DNA of 64,000 nt from Bryobacteraceae bacterium. Lineage in GTDB: Bacteria; Acidobacteriota; Terriglobia; Bryobacterales; Bryobacteraceae. The DNA lies in assembly GCA_025928545.1 (NCBI GenBank), contig JAICJH010000013.1, forward strand, positions 1-64,000. The letters run 5' to 3'. The notes under the pieces were generated by a model. That model searched no databases, was not told the DNA's origin, and was given only the letters and a program-made list of their open reading frames with translations. The position numbers were made by a program, and so were the translations under genes. Each line of letters opens with the position of its first letter. Positions within the stretch are counted from its first letter, which is position 1. Shown here one piece after another: positions 60,208 through 64,000 of this stretch.

Positions 60208-61535
60208 ACAAACCTCTGACGCATACGGCCGCTGCAGATCCGCGACGAGACGCGGGAGCCCTGCGCAAGTGGCTGATCTTGACGCAATACTATGCACCGG
60301 AAACGGGCGCACCTCAAATCCGCCTCCGCTCGCTGGTGAAGGAATTGCGTGCCCATGGCAAAGACGTTGCCGTTCTGACAGCTATGCCGAACTATCCCGC
60401 GGGCCGCATTTTCGATCAGTATCGCGGGCGCTCTTATCACCGCGAAACTATAGACGGCGTCGATGTTCGAAGGGGATGGGTATATGCCGCAACAGGCAAG
60501 GCGTTCACTGCCCGGTTTCTGAATTACTGCAGCTTTTCGATAGCAGCCCTTGGCCCCGCGTTATTCGGACCGCGTCCCGATGTCCTGTTCGTTGAGGCAC
60601 AGCCTTTGCCGCTGGGAATTATTGCGTTGGCCATGAAATATTTGCGCCGCGTGCCTTACATCTACAATGTTCCGGATCTCCAGGTCGACGTGGCGCGTGA
60701 ACTCGGATTTATCCGGCGGCCTTTCCTCCTCAGTCTGGCTGCGCGGCTCGAGACGCTGCTGCTGAAGAAAGCGTGGAGGGTATCGACCGTGACTCATGGC
60801 TTCATGAGGCATTTCGAGTCACGCGGCTTGTCCGCTGACCGCATCACGTTTCTCCCGAACGGTGCCGACACAGGCCTCCTTCGGCCGCGTGAGCCCAATC
60901 CTGAATACCTCGATCGCTGGAACCTTTGGGGCAAGAAAACGTTTGTTTATGTGGGAACCCACGCTTTCTATCACGGTCTGGACACGTTGATCGGCGCTGC
61001 AGAAATACTGAAGGCGGTCCCGGATATCAGAATCGTAATGGTAGGCGACGGCCCCGAACGCGAGCGCCTTCGCACTTTGGCCGCGGAAAAAGGTCTCGGC
61101 AACATCATCTTCGGAACCGTGCCTTACGAGAACTCAGCTGATGTGTACTCAATTGCCTATGCGGCCATAGCTACTCTGCGTGATTTGCCGGTGGCGAAAG
61201 GCATGCGGCTGTCAAAGGTCTTCCCCGCTCTGAGCTGCGGAGTTCCGGTTATCTATTCAGGGGCCGGTGAGGCGGCGGATCTGCTCGTCGAAAACCAATG
61301 CGGGATCGCTACTCCGCCCGAAGACGCAGCCGCGCTCGCACAAGCGATGCTTGCATTGGCCCGCGATCCCGGGCGGCGCCTTACGCTCGGCGCCAATGGA
61401 AGAGAAGTCGTCCAGACCAAATACAGTTGGGCAACTATTGTCGATAACTGGCTCCGGGAACTCGATTCGCCCGCCTGGGTGGATGTGGGTTCGCCGCGAT
61501 CGCATGAAAGAGAAGTGGTCGCATCGATTAAGTAG
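60204..61535 (+). CDS. Glycosyltransferase family 4 (WbuB-like)
   Basis: 443 aa, GT-B fold. N-lobe 'WLILTQYYAPETGAPQIRLRSLVKELRAHGKDVAVLTAMPNYPAGRIF'. C-lobe 'KKTFVYVGTHAFYHGLDTLIGAAEIL' and 'VMVGDGPERERLRTLAAEKGLGNIIFG', with 'ALSCGVPVIYSGAGEAADLL' (donor-binding E). The N-terminal pattern matches WbuB-type aminosugar transferases. TTG 60204 overlaps the wzy stop (TTGA) with GGAG 7 nt upstream; an ATG at 60180 is an alternative. It adds one sugar of the repeat unit at the cytoplasmic face. Confidence 0.9.
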   Translation: MNKPLTHTAAADPRRDAGALRKWLILTQYYAPETGAPQIRLRSLVKELRAHGKDVAVLTAMPNYPAGRIFDQYRGRSYHRETIDGVDVRRGWVYAATGKAFTARFLNYCSFSIAALGPALFGPRPDVLFVEAQPLPLGIIALAMKYLRRVPYIYNVPDLQVDVARELGFIRRPFLLSLAARLETLLLKKAWRVSTVTHGFMRHFESRGLSADRITFLPNGADTGLLRPREPNPEYLDRWNLWGKKTFVYVGTHAFYHGLDTLIGAAEILKAVPDIRIVMVGDGPERERLRTLAAEKGLGNIIFGTVPYENSADVYSIAYAAIATLRDLPVAKGMRLSKVFPALSCGVPVIYSGAGEAADLLVENQCGIATPPEDAAALAQAMLALARDPGRRLTLGANGREVVQTKYSWATIVDNWLRELDSPAWVDVGSPRSHEREVVASIK

Positions 61536-61598
61536 GTTGTCATTACCAACTTGAAGTTCGCGCCATTGAGCGCCGGGAAGAATCCCTTAACTGCATCT

Positions 61599-62252
61599 AT
61601 GGAATTTAACCTGAGTGGACGCGTCATCAGTGGACTGGGTCTCGTAGCCCTATCCCCGTTACTGGCAGTTTGCGCATTGGCTATTTACCGCGAAGACGGT
61701 GGTCCGATACTGTTCCGGCAGAAGCGAATCGGGCAGAATGGCAAGCCATTCTTTCTTCTGAAATTCCGCAGCATGAAATCGTCGGAATTGGGCAGGAGTA
61801 TCACGGCGGGGGGCGATTCGCGAATCACTAAGACCGGGCAACTACTGAGGGACTTCAAACTCGATGAATTGCCACAACTCTGGAACGTCTTTCGGGGTGA
61901 CATGAATCTGATAGGACCTCGTCCGGAAATTCCGCAGTACGTGGATCTATCCGATGCACGCTGGCGCGCGGTTCTTGCTTTTAAGCCAGGAATCACGGAC
62001 CTCGCCTCTTTGGTGTTTCGCCACGAGGAGCGACTGCTCGCCACCCGGGATGACGTGGAGACGTTCTATAGGGAGTGCGTGCTGCCCCGGAAGCTCGCGA
62101 TCAGCGCGCATTATGCGCAGACCCGGTCGAAACGAACCGACGCACGGCTGATGTTGCTGACATTGAAGCACGTCTTCCAATCCGGCGAATTGAATCAGCA
62201 CGACATCGTGAAGCAGTTCTCATATGGAGGGACATTGACGTGGACGAAATGA
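61599..62252 (+). CDS. Undecaprenyl-phosphate sugar phosphotransferase (PglC-like)
   Basis: 217 aa from ATG 61599 (TTG 61551 would add 16 residues). One N-terminal hydrophobic re-entrant segment 'GRVISGLGLVALSPLLAVCALAI', then the catalytic core 'PILFRQKRIGQNGKPFFLLKFRSMK', 'KTGQLLRDFKLDELPQLWNVFRGDMNLIGPRPEIPQYV' and 'RWRAVLAFKPGITDLASL'. This is the monotopic phosphoglycosyl transferase family that starts repeat-unit synthesis by moving a sugar-1-phosphate to undecaprenyl phosphate. The 'RDFKLDELPQL' motif holds the catalytic Asp-Glu dyad. Short PglC type without the WbaP N-terminus. Confidence 0.92.
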   Translation: MEFNLSGRVISGLGLVALSPLLAVCALAIYREDGGPILFRQKRIGQNGKPFFLLKFRSMKSSELGRSITAGGDSRITKTGQLLRDFKLDELPQLWNVFRGDMNLIGPRPEIPQYVDLSDARWRAVLAFKPGITDLASLVFRHEERLLATRDDVETFYRECVLPRKLAISAHYAQTRSKRTDARLMLLTLKHVFQSGELNQHDIVKQFSYGGTLTWTK

Positions 62253-63472
62253 AGTTCATCAGTTTCAGCCGCCCAAGCATCGGGGAAGAAGAGATTTCCG
62301 AGACACTGGATACCCTCCGGTCGGGCTGGCTCACAACCGGTCCGAAGACGGCGCAGTTCGAAAAGGAATTCGGCGCTTATGTTCACTCACCGTACGCGTT
62401 AGCCGTCAATTCCTGCACAGCCGCTCTCCATCTGGCGCTTGCCGCCCTTGAAATCGGGCCCGGCGACGAAGTCATAACGACGCCGCTGACCTTCTGCGCG
62501 ACGGTTACGGCAATCATGCACACGGGAGCGACACCGGTACTGGCGGATATCGGGCCGGACGGCAACATCGATCCGGATTCGATCCAATCCCGCATCACCA
62601 GCCGTACTCGGGCTATCGTCCCGGTGCATCTGGGCGGCCTTCCCTGCGAAATGAAACGGATCTGGAAAATTGCGCGCGCCAATAATCTACGCGTTGTAGA
62701 GGACGCCGCTCACGCCATCGGGACTATTTACGACGGGATGCCAATCGGCGCCGCCGGCACAAATCCGTCAGAAGGGAGCGACGCCGTAGCGTTCAGCTTC
62801 TACGCGACAAAGAATCTCACCACGGCTGAGGGCGGCATGGTGACTACGCCGGATCCTGACCTGTATGCGCGGATGAAGTGTTTGTGCCTGCACGGAATCA
62901 GCCGGGATGCCTGGAATCGTTACACCGAAAAAGGCAGTTGGTACTACGAAGTCGAGGAGTGCGGCTTCAAGTACAATCTGAGCGACTTTCAGTCCTCGCT
63001 GGGCATTCCTCAATTAAGGAAGCAGGAACAGTTCATCGAGACTCGGCGAAAATACGCGCGGATTTACTCGGACATTCTCTCAGGCATGGATGAAGTCGAA
63101 CTGCCGGCCGAGGCACCTCCGGACGCGCGCCACTCGTGGCACCTGTATCCAATCCGGCTCAATCCCGCGCGATTGAGCATCGATCGGGGCGCGTTCATAC
63201 AGGCGCTCAAAGAGCGGCGAGTCGGGGCCAGCGTTCATTTCATTCCCATTCAGCTGCATCCGTTTTTCCGGCAGTTCGCCAATCTTCCGCAGAACCAGTG
63301 TCCTGCGTCGCTCGCTCTGTATCCCAGACTCGTAAGTCTGCCGTTGTATCCGGCGATGACCGAAAGGGAAGCTGAATACGTCGCCCGCACCGTACGGTCG
63401 ATCCTGATGGCACATACTGTCATTCCGGCAGAAATGGTAAGTGATCTGTGGTTCATGCGCCGGGCGTCATGA
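62240..63472 (+). CDS. DegT/DnrJ/EryC1/StrS-family sugar aminotransferase
   Basis: 410 aa. PLP enzyme, 'SFSRPSIGEEEISETLDTLRSGWLTTGPKTAQFEKEF' at the N-terminus, 'VEDAAHAIGTIY', and the PLP-binding Lys in 'SFYATKNLTTAEGGMV' (about residue 190). It aminates a 4-keto nucleotide sugar. GTG 62240 has GGAGGG 9 nt upstream; ATG 62249, which overlaps the previous stop (ATGA), is equally possible. With the neighbouring PglC-like transferase and CapD/PglF-like protein it suggests a bacillosamine- or 4-amino-6-deoxyhexose pathway. Confidence 0.92.
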   Translation: MDEMKFISFSRPSIGEEEISETLDTLRSGWLTTGPKTAQFEKEFGAYVHSPYALAVNSCTAALHLALAALEIGPGDEVITTPLTFCATVTAIMHTGATPVLADIGPDGNIDPDSIQSRITSRTRAIVPVHLGGLPCEMKRIWKIARANNLRVVEDAAHAIGTIYDGMPIGAAGTNPSEGSDAVAFSFYATKNLTTAEGGMVTTPDPDLYARMKCLCLHGISRDAWNRYTEKGSWYYEVEECGFKYNLSDFQSSLGIPQLRKQEQFIETRRKYARIYSDILSGMDEVELPAEAPPDARHSWHLYPIRLNPARLSIDRGAFIQALKERRVGASVHFIPIQLHPFFRQFANLPQNQCPASLALYPRLVSLPLYPAMTEREAEYVARTVRSILMAHTVIPAEMVSDLWFMRRAS

Positions 63473-64000
63473 TCAGGCGACACATTTATTGGCTCTGTTC
63501 GGTCGCGGCAGCCGCGCTGTCGCTCCCGGCCGCGTTCCTGTTGCGATTCGACTTCTCGATTCCCCCTTCGGAGCTCCGGGATTTGCACCATGCTCCGGAG
63601 ATTTTCGTGGGCGTGAAAGCGGTCGTATTCTGCCTGTGGGCGCGGCGTCACGACCTCCGAAGTATCGCAAGCGTACCCGAACTCCTCCGCCTCTTCCTCG
63701 ATTCGTCCCTGGCATCCGTCATCGCGTGCCTGACGGTCTTATCTTTTGCCAGACCGGCATTCCCGCGATCCGTCTACGTGCTTGACGCTGCCGTCTTTTT
63801 TGTTGCGATGGCATATGTGTTGTTCAGCCACCGCATCTATCGCGAGCTGACAACGGGAGCGGCCGGGTTGTCGCCCCACAAGTCGATCCTGATCTACGGT
63901 GCCGGCTCGGCCGGCCTGACGCTGCTGAGGGAACTCCATTCCAATCGAAGCCTTGGGTATCGCGCCGTTGGATTTCTGGATGACGACCCCGGCAAACAAA
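63469..64000 (+). CDS. CapD/WbpM/PglF-like nucleotide-sugar dehydratase, 5' part (cut by window end)
   Basis: At least 177 codons are visible; the gene continues past the window. Four N-terminal TM helices (residues about 8-125) precede the nucleotide-binding region 'SILIYGAGSAGLTLLREL' (GxGxxG) and 'YRAVGFLDDDPGK', the linker domain typical of membrane-anchored 4,6-dehydratases such as WbpM and PglF. It likely makes the UDP-4-keto-6-deoxy-GlcNAc substrate for the aminotransferase upstream, whose stop overlaps its start (ATGA). Confidence 0.88.
   Translation, partial: MIRRHIYWLCSVAAAALSLPAAFLLRFDFSIPPSELRDLHHAPEIFVGVKAVVFCLWARRHDLRSIASVPELLRLFLDSSLASVIACLTVLSFARPAFPRSVYVLDAAVFFVAMAYVLFSHRIYRELTTGAAGLSPHKSILIYGAGSAGLTLLRELHSNRSLGYRAVGFLDDDPGKQ

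Noticed and set aside
1..64000. CRISPR array, prophage or integron
   Set aside because: No spaced direct repeats of 24-48 bp, phage structural genes, integrase or attC-like sites were found by reading both strands.

Overview
The window looks like a chromosomal segment of an Acidobacterium, most likely a Solibacter/Bryobacter-type member. This is an inference from gene content, not a database match. The markers are an Oar-like TonB receptor with an N-terminal carboxypeptidase-regulatory domain, PQQ dehydrogenases, paired 3-keto-disaccharide hydrolase (DUF1080) proteins, NHL propellers, a Tat-exported sulfatase, ECF sigma/FecR modules, and an exopolysaccharide locus headed by a NusG paralog. 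Base composition is GC-rich and coding density is high. I see no tRNA, rRNA, CRISPR array or prophage.

Layout. 1-122: probable end of an insertion sequence, with the first 17 codons of a leftward transposase-like gene. 410-3745: large TonB-dependent receptor. 3.8-7.7 kb: hemD, scpA, scpB, a pseudouridine synthase and a CoA-binding protein. 7.7-9.8 kb (minus): esterase and sulfatase. 9.9-13.5 kb: small membrane protein, secreted protein, M48 protease and CHASE2 adenylate cyclase. 13.5-16.5 kb (minus): cysteine-cluster protein, cupin, SDR, a repeat/membrane protein and an orphan ParA ATPase. 16.6-19.7 kb: double-cyclophilin isomerase and HtpG. 19.7-22.8 kb (minus): AhpD-like protein, second adenylate cyclase, Fpg/Nei glycosylase. 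22.8-24.7 kb: 57-aa protein and a soluble sugar dehydrogenase. 24.7-28.7 kb (minus operon): sugar isomerase-like protein, AsnRS, arginase, Ddl. 29.2-31.5 kb: cytochrome c plus PQQ dehydrogenase behind a CRP-like operator. 31.5-41.9 kb (minus): MFS transporter, two NHL proteins, secreted protein, FecR protein, ECF sigma, unknown secreted protein, two DUF1080 proteins, chlorite-dismutase-like protein, anti-sigma and a second ECF sigma. 42.0-42.24 kb: a self-contained unit (promoter, RBS, 19-aa lysine-rich peptide, terminator). 42.2-47.7 kb: polytopic membrane protein, histidine phosphatase, phosphoketolase. 47.9-53.0 kb: 1386-aa propeller/GGDEF/EAL protein and a LuxR-type regulator. 53.5-64 kb: capsule/exopolysaccharide operon (NusG-like, Wza, Wzc, Wzx, Wzy, glycosyltransferase, PglC-like transferase, DegT aminotransferase, CapD/PglF-like protein cut by the window end).

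Themes. Many first genes of transcription units have a TANNNT-type -10 box 5-8 nt before the start codon, which suggests leaderless mRNAs. Several operon junctions use a TTGA overlap. Two class III adenylate cyclases plus a near-perfect CRP operator point to cAMP control of periplasmic sugar/alcohol oxidation. The EPS operon carries an UpxY/RfaH-like antiterminator with a long structured leader and an ops-like element. The strongest candidates for something undescribed are the 19-aa lysine-rich peptide unit and the orphan ParA with its repeat-plus-membrane partner.
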